From positions 1,545,001-1,609,000 of the forward strand of contig NC_135132.1 of assembly GCF_050908995.1 (NCBI RefSeq): a stretch of DNA of 64,000 bases, written 5' to 3'. This document shows, piece after piece, positions 32,872-43,064 of the stretch (position 1 is the stretch's first letter; each line of letters starts with the position of its first letter). The position numbers and the translations under genes were made by a program. Below the pieces are notes generated by a model. That model had not been told where the DNA came from and searched no databases. It saw only the letters and a list, made by a program, of their open reading frames with translations. The DNA is from Andrena cerasifolii (taxonomy: Eukaryota > Arthropoda > Insecta > Hymenoptera > Andrenidae).

Positions 32872-33060
32872 GTCACGATGCGTGCAATGTGGAACCGTTT
32901 TCGTCTGAAGGCTCGCGTCCGTCGCACACGCAAAGCGTTCCATCTCGCTCCCCCCTTCGGCCAGAAAGTAGCGAGAAACGATCGCTCGGAATTAGGGCTC
33001 ATTTCACGATGACGGCTCAACACCGGTCCCGACCAGCGAGCCCTTAGCGAGTAAATACTG

Positions 33061-33560
33061 TAATCCTTTCTAATAATGTATACTTTAATATTTTTAAAAT
33101 TTTTTTCTTCAATTTTTTAACTTAATTGTGATAAAAAAAATTGAAAACTGCTCATGTAGTACTTTATCTAATGCCCTTTTCAGTGGTTTAAATCGAATGT
33201 ACGAGAAACTTTTCGTTTCCAAGTTATAAGAAAAAGTAAAAAAAAATAAAGGAATGCAGCCAAATACCGTTTTGCTTAAATTAAAGGTCAATCTTTTGCG
33301 CTAAACATCATCTTCTATTAGTAATTAATGTAAATAATGTATTGAAAAATAATTCTGAATCTAGTAAGAAAAATTGCGACATTTTTTAAAATTGACAAGT
33401 CCCAACAAGTCCCAACTTTTAACCAATTGGAATATTTTCAGTACACCCTCCTCTACACGATTATGTAAAAATCACATCCTACTTCGTCCTACTTTACAAA
33501 TTATTACTGTTTAAAGCAATCAGCGTTACATTCCGTCCGCGTCGCGCACTTTTATAAACT
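33061..33560. other. No gene; AT-rich
   Basis: AT-rich sequence without coding signature. The last 60 bp lead to TTAA followed by GGGGGG at 33560, a candidate transposon end. Confidence 0.4.
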
Positions 33561-34055
33561 TAAGGGGGGAGCCTGGTGTAGCGGATCGAAGATATCGATT
33601 TTTTTTTGCATAAATCAATAGTTGAACATCACGACAATATGTTCCCAAAGCCGCAAAACGAAATTCGAAAAATTAAAGCGGATATAGCCGGTTTTGCTAC
33701 GGAGCGCCAGGCTACCACAAAACTTTAAATGCGTTTTTCTCGAAACGACAAGTTTCACACTTTGCGGGCAATATTACTCCAAAAATATTCAACCAATCGA
33801 CTTGGCCTTGTGCACGGATATTTGTGAACATTTTCTTCACAGAGCTAAGTTATTGGTATAATGATATTGTTTAAATAAATAACATTTTTTACACATTTAG
33901 GGGGGGGTGGGTCTAATGTAGGGGGTCGAAGAAATCGATTTTTTTTTGCATAAATCCATAGTTAAGCATCACGATAATATGCTCCCAAATTAGCAAAACG
34001 AAATTCGAAAAATTAAAGCGGATATAGCCGGTTTTGCTACGGAGCAGCAAGTGAC
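33561..34055. repeat. Two direct copies of a ~150-bp sequence, candidate end of the Mutator-like transposon
   Basis: The block from GGATCGAAGATATCGATTTT to GGTTTTGCTACGGAGC (33580-33707) recurs at 33925-34047, spaced about 336 bp. Each copy is preceded by a G run and GG-x-GTAG. They lie upstream of the Mutator-like transposase and may be a duplicated terminal repeat. No inverted partner was found downstream of 37116. Confidence 0.6.
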
Positions 34056-34703
34056 GCAGTTTTACTAGAAAGCGTGAGGTGTTCTCCGCTTCACGATTCC
34101 TTCGTGACATACGGTCTGTACAATAGCTTCAACGTTTTGGCGATTATGTGCCTGTGTATAGTACATTGTTTATTGTTCATTGTTTTTGCTTGTATGCGCA
34201 TTGTATGTCACTAAAGAGTCAGGGCCGTGGGGAAAACCCGATGCGTCAGCGGGCCCAGCGACTCGCTCAGGGACTTTTCGGGGGAGGGAAATCGTTTTAT
34301 TGAGTGGAATTACCCTGTTTGATGGGTAAAATGATACCTGTTCGGCGGATAGTCTTCTTTGGAAAAATAAGTTTTGCTAGATGACGAACAGAGCGGGCAG
34401 AGTCGTTACGACCAGCAAAGAGAACCAATCGAACCTTTCAGAGTTTTCGCACTAGGTGTATTGTGTTGTAGTTAATCGTATTTAGATGTATCGTAATAGT
34501 TTTAGTTCTAATGAATTCCGTATTATTTATCATCTTATTATAAATATATTTATATAATAATTCTACAAGTATTTGTGAATAAACGGTTCTCTCGGGAAAT
34601 ACGTTGTGCTGTCCGTGAGTGTTAGTTCGAATTTCACCTCGTGCAGAAATATAATACTGAAATGGGTAATAAAATAACCAGAAGGGATAATTATCGTCCG
34701 AAT
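34056..34703. other. No gene; 5' flank of the Mutator-like transposase
   Basis: Mixed composition, with a TATATTTATATAATA stretch at about 34547 and no open frame with known domains. May contain the promoter and leader of the transposase. Confidence 0.35.
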
Positions 34704-37116
34704 ATGCCGCGTCGAAGGAAATTTTTGGGAAATAAATTTTGTGATAAAAATCGCCAGCTAACAACGAGCACTTCCGCGAGAAAATTAAAATCCGCGCGTG
34801 CCAGTACAGTGATAGTGAATTCGAGTCATTGTTATAGAATCATCGAATTCGTAAGTGTATTTAGTGCCATTGCGAACATTGTAGTTTGTAAAGAGTGCGA
34901 ACAAAAAATAACATTTGACGAATCTGGACATCGAGGCCTCGGCTTTAAAATAACAGCCAAGTGTACGTGTGGCACGACAAAAATAAGTTCTGGTCCATTT
35001 ATCCAAAATGGCTATGAAATTAATCGGAGACTAGTCTTCGTTATGAGAATGCTGGGCATCGCAAGAGAAGGGATTAATGTTTTTTGTGGCCTTATGGATC
35101 TTGGACAAGGTCTAAGCAAAAGCTGTTACGACGATATTGTGAAACTTCTTCATGATACGACAAAAACTGCATTTGATATTCTATGCAAAAAGGCGGTTGA
35201 AGAAGAAAAAAAGAAGAATGAGGAAAATGGAAGACCTGCATCAAGTTTTAAAGTTTCCGGCGATGGATCTTGGAAAAAGCGCGGCTTTTCTTCTCTGTTT
35301 GGTGTAATTACACTAATTGGATACTACAGTGGTAAGGTGATAGATATTGTGGTTAAAGGGAGTTATTGCCAAGCATGTACATATTGGGAAAAGAAAAAAG
35401 ATAATGACGATTATAAGCTGTGGTTGGAAGATCATGCTGACGAATGTTCCATAAACCATCACGGCTCCGCAGGAAAAATGGAGGTTATCTCCATGGTTGA
35501 AATGTTTTCAAGATCGGAGGAAAAGTTCGGAGTGAAATACTTGAATTATATTGGTGACGGAGACGCGAAGGCATTCAAAGCGATTGTGGACATGCAACCT
35601 TATGGCGATGATTTCGATGTAAAAAAAAGTGAATGTGTCGGCCACGTCGAGAAAAGAATGGGAAGTCGTTTGCGAAGCGTAAAAAAATCTGCTAAACTCG
35701 GAGGTAGACGAAAATTGACAGAAGTCCTTACTAAAAAATTGACAAAATATTACGGTCTAGCTATAAGAAGGAACCACGAATCCGTTGAAGAAATGCAGAA
35801 GGCTGTAATGGCTACTTTCTATCATATGATTTGTTCCGTCTTACGGGAACAAAGGGGGGCTCAGAGCGAGGCAGAAATTCAGCGACCCTTATTACTAGGC
35901 AATTGCTTACCGTCGAAGTCTTGGGGAGCATTTGCCTGCCAGATGTTTAATAGGTGGCAATTCGGCATCGTGCTATTTTTTTGGACACTTCGACCGTCCT
36001 CGCTCTGGGAAAATCCGTTGATTGCTCTGTCAGCGGGTGGTGTACGGTAACTTCAAAACGGTACATACCGTCGACCACCGCTGACTCGCGGGACAATACG
36101 ATCATAAACCGCGACCCCGGCGAGAGGCTCCGGCCGATCAACCTAGCGAGATTGTTAGCCAGATGTCCGGTTTTCCCTGCGCTACGTCACGAAGAAGGAG
36201 AGGATTCCTCCTCCATCACCGAAATCTTGGAGGGAAGGTTCCTCCTCTTCAAGCAAGGCTGAGCCAATCAGGCATTTTGGCGCCTCCCAAAAATCAGATG
36301 TCTTGTCCACCTTTGACATCGAAAAGGTTCGGTGTTTTTGATGAGGTCAGCATTCGGACACATCAGCACAAGCAGAGCTAACTTCTCAGATCATCGTTCA
36401 GATCAGAATCGACACGTAATAATTTAAACAGTCACCCAATATTAATTTGGCGGGTGATACATCGTCCGGCTTATACGCGTACCAACCGGTGAATCGAGCC
36501 TTACAACCTCGAAAGCAAAATTCTATAATTTTCACGCGTGTGCCGTGCGAACATGATTTCCACCGGTGAAAACCCGCAACACCAAAACTGTCCCACAGGA
36601 ACTAACTCATGGTGCAAATGGCGCGTTGCAGAAGCTGCAGGTACCATAGGAAGTTATGAGCACCTACCTGCACTTCATCCGGACGTACAGGAGCACATTC
36701 TGCCAATTTATGAAGATTTGTCACGAGTAGATTTATTAGAAAGATGCTTAGGTGGCCACACACAGAACGCGAACGAGAGTTTTAACGCCACAATATGGCG
36801 ATTGGCCCCTAAACATTTAAACTGCGGCTTCAAAATCGTGGAAATCGCTTCTTTCCTGGCTGCTGGCACATTTAATGAAGGCTATAGTTTTGTGCTGCAA
36901 TTAATGCAAGCACTGGACCTCATTATCGGCCGAGAGTGCAAAATGTTCGCCCATGAACACGACGCGCAGCGGCTGAAGAAACAAGAACGGCGCAGCCTCA
37001 GCAGCATCAGGGAGGAACGAACTACTCGTGGGGAACAAAATGCGGCCCCGCTCGAAGAGTTTGAGGAAGAGGAAGGTCTAATGTATGGACCTGGCATAGT
37101 GGCCATTCTGACGTGA
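34704..37116 (+). pseudogene. Mutator-like transposase, well preserved, split by a solo LTR
   Basis: I choose ATG 34704 (MPRRRKFLGNKF), which matches the basic start of the 3.1-kb copy; an upstream ATG at 34662 is also in frame. Domains in order: basic N-terminus; VVCKECEQK and KCTCGTTK cysteine pairs (about residues 65-100); SSGPFIQNGYEINRRLVF; FCGLMDLGQGL; SGDGSWKKRGFSSLFG (a likely catalytic Asp region); SYCQACTYW; HHGSAGKMEV; YIGDGDAKAFKA (second Asp candidate); ECVGHVEKRMGSRLR. The frame is open to 35831, where a 722-bp LTR intervenes, and resumes at 36554 with TGENPQHQNCP, SWCKWRVAEAAG, ALHPDVQEHILPIYEDLSR, ERCLGGHTQNANESFN (Glu candidate), to 37116. Each half is open, so the LTR is the main lesion. 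The family is known as Mutator-like transposases in animals. Confidence 0.88.
35832..36553. mobile_element. Solo LTR, 722 bp, inside the transposase gene
   Basis: Begins TGTTCCGTC and ends GTGCGAACA (TGTTC/GAACA inverse ends). The 5-bp duplication TGATT flanks it at 35827-35831 and 36554-36558. Removing LTR plus one duplication keeps the transposase frame. A truncated copy lies at 14010-14585. Only one LTR is present, so the element was reduced by recombination between its two LTRs. Confidence 0.92.
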
Positions 37117-37485
37117 GAAACGAAGAACGTGGGAGACCACCTTGTGCATTAATAGAATCGCGAGTTGATAATCAACCATGCAATCTCGCCGTCTCACGTT
37201 CATAATTCTCTGCTCATTTTTAATAAACGACGTACTCAGTTTTACGTGCTGTGTTTCAAACCTTTTTCACCGTCGACCTAACGTCACCGGCATTCCCCAC
37301 GCGCTCAACCGTTAGATTCTCAAACACCCTTAAATAATCATAAGTATGACTAGCGTACTGCATATTTTCGCCAAAATCACGGGAATTAAATTTTCGTTCT
37401 TTTTCTTGTCTTACTTCATTTTGCAGCAATGCAATTTTTTGTTCGTGCATTTAATTTCAGCACATTTCAATTTCGATAGATCTTA
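37117..37485. other. No gene; 3' flank of the Mutator-like element
   Basis: AATAAA at 37221 could end the transposase transcript. No terminal repeat matching 33561-34055 was found. Otherwise nothing seen. Confidence 0.4.
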
Positions 37486-37934
37486 GGGTTATTCTGGGGG
37501 AGACGCACCTAGCGGAGAGATGCACCAGTTACTGTTCTGGCCACACTACATAAGTGGCAGCATTGTTTCAACGCTTAAGACGCGTGCTCCTGTCTACAAA
37601 CATAACCCTATTAAACAAATCACATCGATCGTGCGGTTTAAGATCATTAAATTTGAAAAACGTTTCGTTGTGTTGGGTTTCAGGCGAAAAATTTGTGTGA
37701 ACGATGAGTAAATTTTTTATTACCTAGTTATCGTGTAGCTTTAACTATTATTATTGGTTTATATAGGGGCAGTAGTTTCTCCTCTCGCTATAACAACGCG
37801 TTTTAACCTTTTTTTCTGCGTAATGGTTTTTTTATGCAGAGGTGCATCTATCCCTCGATGTAGGTATAGATGCACCTCAAAATTGAAGGAGAGATGCACC
37901 ATGAATTCATAGTACAATTAATCTGTTTCAGAAC

Positions 37935-39515
37935 ATGGTATATGTCCGAAAAGCAAATGCTCCTGCCAGAGCAACATGGACGGAGGAACAATTAAAACAA
38001 GCAATATCAAAATTAAAAAGTAATGAGTTGGGTTTAAATGCTGTGTCTAAGCAATATGGCATATCAAAGAAGACACTATTAAGAAGATACAGATCAGGTG
38101 ATCTAGTGAAACATGGCTTGGGACCACCACCGATGCTTGGATTTGAGCATCAACGAAGATTGGTGGCTCATATTAAGCGACTTGCAGTTGCTGGCTTTGC
38201 ACCAGATCGTACCCTTGTAAGATCTATAGCGTTTCAGTTTGCTGAAAAATTAAATATCAAACATATATTGTCTCAAGAGAAAAAGATGGCAGGATACGAT
38301 TGGCTGAAATCATTTCTACAAAGAAATCCAGATCTTAGCATTCGTAAAGGTGAAGGGTTGTCTGTAGCAAGAGGGCAGGGGCTCAATAGACAGAGTGTAG
38401 CTGTATTTTATGAGGTTTTTCGCAATGAACTTATAAAACATAACCTTGAAAAAATGCCACAAAGCATTTATAACATGGATGAGAGTGGGATACAATTAAT
38501 AAATAAACCAGGCAGTGTTATCGCAGGGAAAGGCAGTGAGGATGTTCAGGTGGTAACGTCAAAAGAGAAGGGTGAATCAGTGACTGCTGTAGCATGCAAC
38601 AATGCGGAGGGTCACTTTTTGCTCCCCGTACTCATCATAAAGGGGAAAAATAAGAAGACAGCGGTTGAAAACGATTTGCCTGCAGGTTCTAAAGTTTATA
38701 TGAATCAAAAGTCTTCATATATGAATAGTAAGATATTTATGTTGTGGTTGAAGGAACATTTTGTGCCAAGGAAATCTCCTGGCAAGTGTATTCTACTCCT
38801 AGATGGGCATGCTTCACATTGCAATGACCCAGATATGTTGGAGTTTGCCGATGCAAGTGACATTATCATTGTATGTCTTCCAGGGCACACAACCAATGCT
38901 CTCCAACCTTTGGATAAATCATTTTTCCATTCTTTTAAAAGCTATTATAATCAAGCAACTAAAGATTGGATGCTTTCTAATAAGGAAAGGAACATTTCAA
39001 GGAATGAAGTTGGAAAGCTGGTGTCTAAGGCATGGCAAAAGTCAGCTACGGTGCGTAATGCTACTTCTGGCTTTAGAGCCTGTGGCATTTATCCCTTCGA
39101 CACAGCTGCGATTCCAGACCACTTTTTCAGTGTGTCTGATTCCACAGCACAACAAAGGTTGACTGAAATTATACAAACAACGCTTGAAAGTACTACAACA
39201 TCTGATAGTTCAATATCAGAAAATTCAACAACACCAGCGAGTCCAATAGCATCTACATCAGGCATACAGAATTCATTTATTTTTCCATCACCGTCAAAAT
39301 CGTTACAAGAAATTATGCCCATTCCTGTTGTTTCAACACCGAAAGGTGCTAAGAGGAATGTTGCTAAGGTATTGACTAGTGTAGAAAATATAAAGAAAAG
39401 ACAATTATTAAAGGCAATTAAACAAGAAAAAATAGAAAATGCACTTGAGAGAAACATAAAGAGACAGTCTAAATCGTTCAAGACAATTTCAAAAAAGGGT
39501 AATAAAGAAAAATAA
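37935..39515 (+). CDS. pogo/Tigger-like transposase, 526 residues
   Basis: Open from ATG 37935 to TAA 39513-39515. Residues about 10-65 form a psq-type helix-turn-helix: TWTEEQLKQAISKLK, LNAVSKQYGISKKTLLRRY. Residues about 70-150 are a CENP-B-like second DNA-binding region ending in GYDWLKSFLQRNPDLSIR. The catalytic DDE_1 core has YNMDESG (Asp182), LLLDGHASH (Asp290) and LQPLDKSFF (Asp327), that is DD36D, with GFRACGIYPFD after it. The C-terminal 130 residues are Ser/Thr-rich, then lysine-rich. All catalytic residues are present, so it could be active. It would act in the nucleus on the element's own ends and on TA targets. An in-frame finger tail follows the stop. Confidence 0.93.
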   Translation: MVYVRKANAPARATWTEEQLKQAISKLKSNELGLNAVSKQYGISKKTLLRRYRSGDLVKHGLGPPPMLGFEHQRRLVAHIKRLAVAGFAPDRTLVRSIAFQFAEKLNIKHILSQEKKMAGYDWLKSFLQRNPDLSIRKGEGLSVARGQGLNRQSVAVFYEVFRNELIKHNLEKMPQSIYNMDESGIQLINKPGSVIAGKGSEDVQVVTSKEKGESVTAVACNNAEGHFLLPVLIIKGKNKKTAVENDLPAGSKVYMNQKSSYMNSKIFMLWLKEHFVPRKSPGKCILLLDGHASHCNDPDMLEFADASDIIIVCLPGHTTNALQPLDKSFFHSFKSYYNQATKDWMLSNKERNISRNEVGKLVSKAWQKSATVRNATSGFRACGIYPFDTAAIPDHFFSVSDSTAQQRLTEIIQTTLESTTTSDSSISENSTTPASPIASTSGIQNSFIFPSPSKSLQEIMPIPVVSTPKGAKRNVAKVLTSVENIKKRQLLKAIKQEKIENALERNIKRQSKSFKTISKKGNKEK

Positions 39516-39740
39516 AAAAATATAACAAAGAACAAGTCGATCAAGATTGATGAAGACTCGGACAACAATTGCTATGAATGTTTGGAGGATTATAAATCAA
39601 CCACTTCTAGAGTGGATTGGATTCGTTGCCCGGAATGTACAAAATGGCCCCACGAAACATGTACCATGCATCCTGCTCTCTGTAACATGTGTGGAAGAGA
39701 AAACAAAAGAATGGAAGTAGGGAGAAGGGGATACATATAA
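39516..39740 (+). CDS. PHD-like zinc finger, in frame after the transposase stop
   Basis: The same frame continues after TAA 39515 for 74 codons to TAA 39738-39740. Cysteine and histidine spacing is C-x2-C, 15 residues, C-x2-C, 4 residues, H-x2-C, 6 residues, C-x2-C, a C4HC3 PHD-like pattern containing DWIRCPECTKWPHETC. There is no ATG at its start, so it would be made only by readthrough, by splicing around the stop, or in a parent copy lacking the stop. The related gene at 46037-47740 has its finger in the same frame as the lysine-rich region, which supports the single-protein reading. The stop lies in an A-rich run (AAAAATAAAAAAATA), where sequence or assembly errors are also possible. Confidence 0.7.
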   Translation, partial: KNITKNKSIKIDEDSDNNCYECLEDYKSTTSRVDWIRCPECTKWPHETCTMHPALCNMCGRENKRMEVGRRGYI

Positions 39741-39988
39741 GTAGGTGCATCTCTCCCGAATCTGAAGTGCATCTCTCCCTCAGGTCTGGGGTTAGATGCA
39801 CTTTTTCGAAGCTTTTTAGAAAGCATATTTTAATGTTATAATAAAGTTTTTATATATTTAATGTATTGTTTTGTGACAGAGATTGAAATAAACAATCAAA
39901 TTATATTTACCAAAATTTTCAGTTATATTTATTTAAAAATTTATAAGCAATCGAAAAAAAGTGGTGCGTCTCTCCCAGAATGACCCTA

Positions 39989-41129
39989 TATGGTGAATGA
40001 CAAATTTATCGACGCTCATTGGTTAATAATTTGCGCCCAAATCTGAATGCTTCAAATGTTTAAATATGCTTCGCATCTGAAAGATGTTACAATATTTGAT
40101 GCCAAAGGGAAATATCCGGTCATTATTTGTGTCCAAAGAGCAAAGTGGTTTGCTAATTTTACGAGATAATGTACAAGCTCTGTACAAAAAAGCGGATTGT
40201 AGCTATCTGTCTCTGAAATACTTTTAGCAATTTGTTCGGCCTGATCCTTCATATCGGTAAAAAATGAACCTAAACTATCGTTTTCAATCAGAGTTTGCAA
40301 GCAATTATATTCTCTACCATTATTGTCGTCGCTGGTAAAAGTAAATGACGTTATTCTATCGAGTAAATATAAGCGCTGTTTTGCGCAACTTACATCAATT
40401 CATTTTACACGTTTGTAGGTGCCAGTTCATATAAGCAATGAGCTTTAAATGCGGCATCGCATTCGTTACAAATAGCATATATCTTCAAATATGTTTCCGC
40501 TTTAAAACAAAATCAAAAATGTTCGTAGTTCATGGGCTGATGACAAACTTTTAATTTGGTCATAACTTCTTATTGGTGGGTGGATAAACGAAAATGTTTG
40601 TTGGACAAACGTGGACAAATCGTGGTCAAACGCATACCATCGTTGTTTTATAAAAATTTGCATTTGGGGGTGCCAACTTCACAGACCTCTAGTTCAAACC
40701 GTGAAAGTAGGTTAGCGCGGTCGGCTCTACTGTGTGTGTGGATCTGTATCTACGCGTGTCTTCTCCGTGTGCGTGCATACTCTCTCTCTCTCTCTCTCAT
40801 ACGCTGTCTCGGCTTTAAACTGCGCGGCCCGGAGGTTCCACCGCTAATATTCAACTGTTAATATCTTGCAAATGAAACCTCTGATGCCAAAACCGTAAAG
40901 GACTTTTCGATGTCTTTTTTAATCAGATTATTGCGTGTTCCAGGAAGTCCCTGAATTTTGGGACATCCTGTATAAAAATATATGTATATATATATTAATT
41001 ATTAATCCCATTGTGCGAATCCTATATCGATCAAATCTATGTCCTATTATATCGACCACGTGTCATAACCTATATCGATTCATCTAGTATTTCCCAAGGA
41101 ATATGGTTTATAAGCTTGTTAATTAGGGG
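39989..41129. other. No gene; CT microsatellite
   Basis: A CT run lies at about 40781-40798. GGGACATCCTGTATA at 40961 is the inverse of a TACAGGGTGTCCC-type motif like that at 10915. A minus frame at 40052-40300 (CEAYLN...) shows no domain I can name. Confidence 0.4.
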
Positions 41130-41398
41130 TGCGGACAAACCGGATGCAAACTCCGGGAGCCGCTAGGATTATTGTAAATGAAGAAGAACCTGTATTTGGA
41201 TTGTAAAATCAGGGAGCCTCCAGGAATGGAGTCAGTCGCGGACGAACCTGACTTTAATAATCGGGGAGCCGCACGATGGTGAAACATTGTGAACGAAGTC
41301 GATGCGAAATCCGGGTGTCACAAGGGGGATATTTGTAGCTGAACTCGGCGTATAGTCGAGGAGCTGCTAGGAGGTCTGGGTTAGGTTAGAATTCATAG

Positions 41399-41620
41399 GA
41401 GTGGATCGACGATCGCCGTGTCCTCGAGTTGCGGCTGGGCCCGGATCTCTCGCTGCCGACGGTCGTGCGTCGCATGGCGAGGGACCGGGCGTGTTGGGTG
41501 GCCGTCTCCGAGTACGCGGAGGCGGTCATGGGAGAGAAGGAGGAGGCAGAACGCGAGCGGGAAATAACGGGTCACCCGTCCCGTCTCGCGGCCCCCAGAC
41601 GCCGAGGCCGGCGAAGATGA
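41399..41620 (+). pseudogene. C-terminal end of R1-type ORF2 (reverse transcriptase protein)
   Basis: The frame opens at the truncation point and ends with TGA 41618. It reads RLGPDLSLPTVVRRM, then WVAVSEYAEAVMGEKEEAER, and an Arg-rich end. LGPDL-LPTVV...W-AV...FxExVMxxKExAER is the usual C-terminus of ORF2 in the R1 clade, which includes TRAS, SART and Waldo-like elements. Reverse transcriptase and endonuclease domains are gone. Confidence 0.85.
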
Positions 41621-42440
41621 CCTGGAGCCGGGGGAGGTCGGGTGGTGACGTAGTTCAGTGCGTCACCCCGCTCCCCGACGGCGAATCACCGGGTCTGGGG
41701 GGCCCCCTTTTCGGGGCCATCTTGGGGGGGGGGGTGGCAGTGCCACGGGGTTGCCGTCGGCGTCGCGTCGTGGCAGGTCGCGGCGTACGGCGGCGGCGTA
41801 AAGATCTGGGGGTCCTCGTTTCAGAGGGCCCCCTCGGGGGGTAGCCGAACATCCGCTACCCTCCCGGGAGCCGCGCTATAAGCGCTCTTTTTTAACGCGC
41901 TCCCGTCGTAGGCGATCGAACAGATAGGGTGAGTTCGGCGGTCAACGGGACCGTCATTGCACTCTGCCCCTGCCCCGGGGTGTCCGCTTGCGGCTCTCCC
42001 GGGTGCGGCGGCGGAAGAACGGTCCCTTGGATCATTTGACCAGGTGCCGTCTCCCCGCCCGGCCACTGTCCGGGTTACTGTTCGATCGCGGGGGTCGCGG
42101 GGTGAGGGTGCCGGGGGGCACACTCACCCCTCCGCAACACCATGCGACCCCCAGAAGTGGCGACGCGGACGAGTGGTCCGTCGCGCGTCGCCGGAGTTTC
42201 GGGAAGGCCCCGCCGTCATCGCGCGGGGTTGTTGAGCGCGGAGTTCGCCTTTGCGCTGGGGGGGGGGGGGGGCAAGCGGATGTATCGCTAGTTTGCTCCC
42301 GCGTAAAGTCCCTCCCCTCGTGCGCGCGACTCCGCGCCCGAGGAAGACCACCGTGGAGTTTTAGTGGGTGCAAGCCCCACCACATAACCCGGGGGAGGGG
42401 CGGGGTATCCGTTAGGGATTTTTCCACGTCAAAAAAAAAA
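41399..42440 (+). mobile_element. 5'-truncated R1-type non-LTR retrotransposon
   Basis: A 16-bp duplication, AGGTTAGAATTCATAG, lies at 41383-41398 and 42441-42456. The insert ends in an A run (42431-42440). It holds the last 73 codons of ORF2 and an ~810-bp GC-rich 3' UTR with a G run at 42257-42272. Target-primed insertion with 5' truncation gives exactly this structure. The GC content contrasts sharply with the surroundings. Confidence 0.93.
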
Positions 42441-43064
42441 AGGTTAGAATTCATAGACGAACCTGGTCTGATTCCAGGGAGCTGTTAAGAAGGTGGTATA
42501 TTTACAGACGAACCTGATGCGAAATCAGGGAGCTGTTGAATACGGACGAACCTGATGCGAAATCAAGGAGCCTTCAAGGTGAAGTTTTGTAGATGAACCC
42601 GATACGAAATTGAGGAGCCTCTGGGTTGGAGAAATTTCCTTGTATGGGTGAAATCAGTGAGTCGCGAGAAATGTTGGTTATACCTCGTAACTCTAAATTA
42701 AAGTTTCATACAACTCGAGCGGTAAACTTGTATGTGCTACTCATATTATAAGGATTGCTGAGTAAAAGATGGGTTTACCGAATGTACTTGATTTTACACG
42801 TGAACACTTTCTGTATATTGGATAATCAATTATAACATAAATGTAAGTGTCCCGATCAATTAATAAGAAGTGTAAGTTACCAATATTGCACGGTGTTGAT
42901 ACGGGGCCTAAGAATGGCGAATAGAATATTAACCGAACTCGCGGATTTTATAGGGTTAATTTATGATTCGAAAAGGAATTTGAGCCCGATCTCACTGAAT
43001 GTAACCAACTCTGTACCAGCGTGGCACACCGTGACTCTACGCGTGACTGTATAGCTCTGAGTCA

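Larger units (their letters stand above)
31985..33060. repeat. Relic of the pogo-type MITE with two nested insertions
   Basis: 31985-32215 matches 18540-18720 (GGCGAAGGCGAGAGTGAGAT, GATATTTTGTCTCACTCCGT) and 32880-33060 matches 18725-18867 (TTCCATCTCGCTCCCCCCTT, GACCAGCGAGCC, AAATACTGTA). Between them sit a TIR element at 32251-32548 and the hAT-type MITE at 32589-32871. The left terminus is eroded. This copy is therefore older than the clean copy at 18507. Confidence 0.8.
37486..39986 (+). mobile_element. pogo/Tigger-like transposon, 2.5 kb, apparently complete
   Basis: Left end GGGTTATTCTGGGGGAGACG at 37486 and right end CGTCTCTCCCAGAATGACCC to 39986 are inverted repeats of about 24 bp with two mismatches. 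TA flanks both sides (37484-37485, 39987-39988). The motif GGTGCATCTCTCC, with variants, occurs nine times near the ends: 37498, 37514, 37841, 37866, 37888, 39744, 39766, 39793 and 39963. It carries one long transposase frame and a finger-coding tail. Divergence between the ends is small and the frame is open, so it inserted recently. Confidence 0.93.
41130..42660. repeat. Degenerate ~50-bp minisatellite interrupted by an R1-type element
   Basis: The unit GACGAACCTGATGCGAAATC-AGGGAGC recurs in diverged form starting near 41132, 41185, 41241, 41292, 41338, then after the insertion near 42457, 42506, 42545 and 42592. Spacing is 40-56 bp. The units differ a lot, so the array is old. It lies 3' of the minus-strand envelope region and could belong to that element. 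Confidence 0.75.

Noticed and set aside
41401..42488. Long GC-rich frames on both strands
   Set aside because: Apart from the 41399-41620 ORF2 tail, they fall in the R1-type 3' UTR and run through the poly(A) and duplication boundaries.
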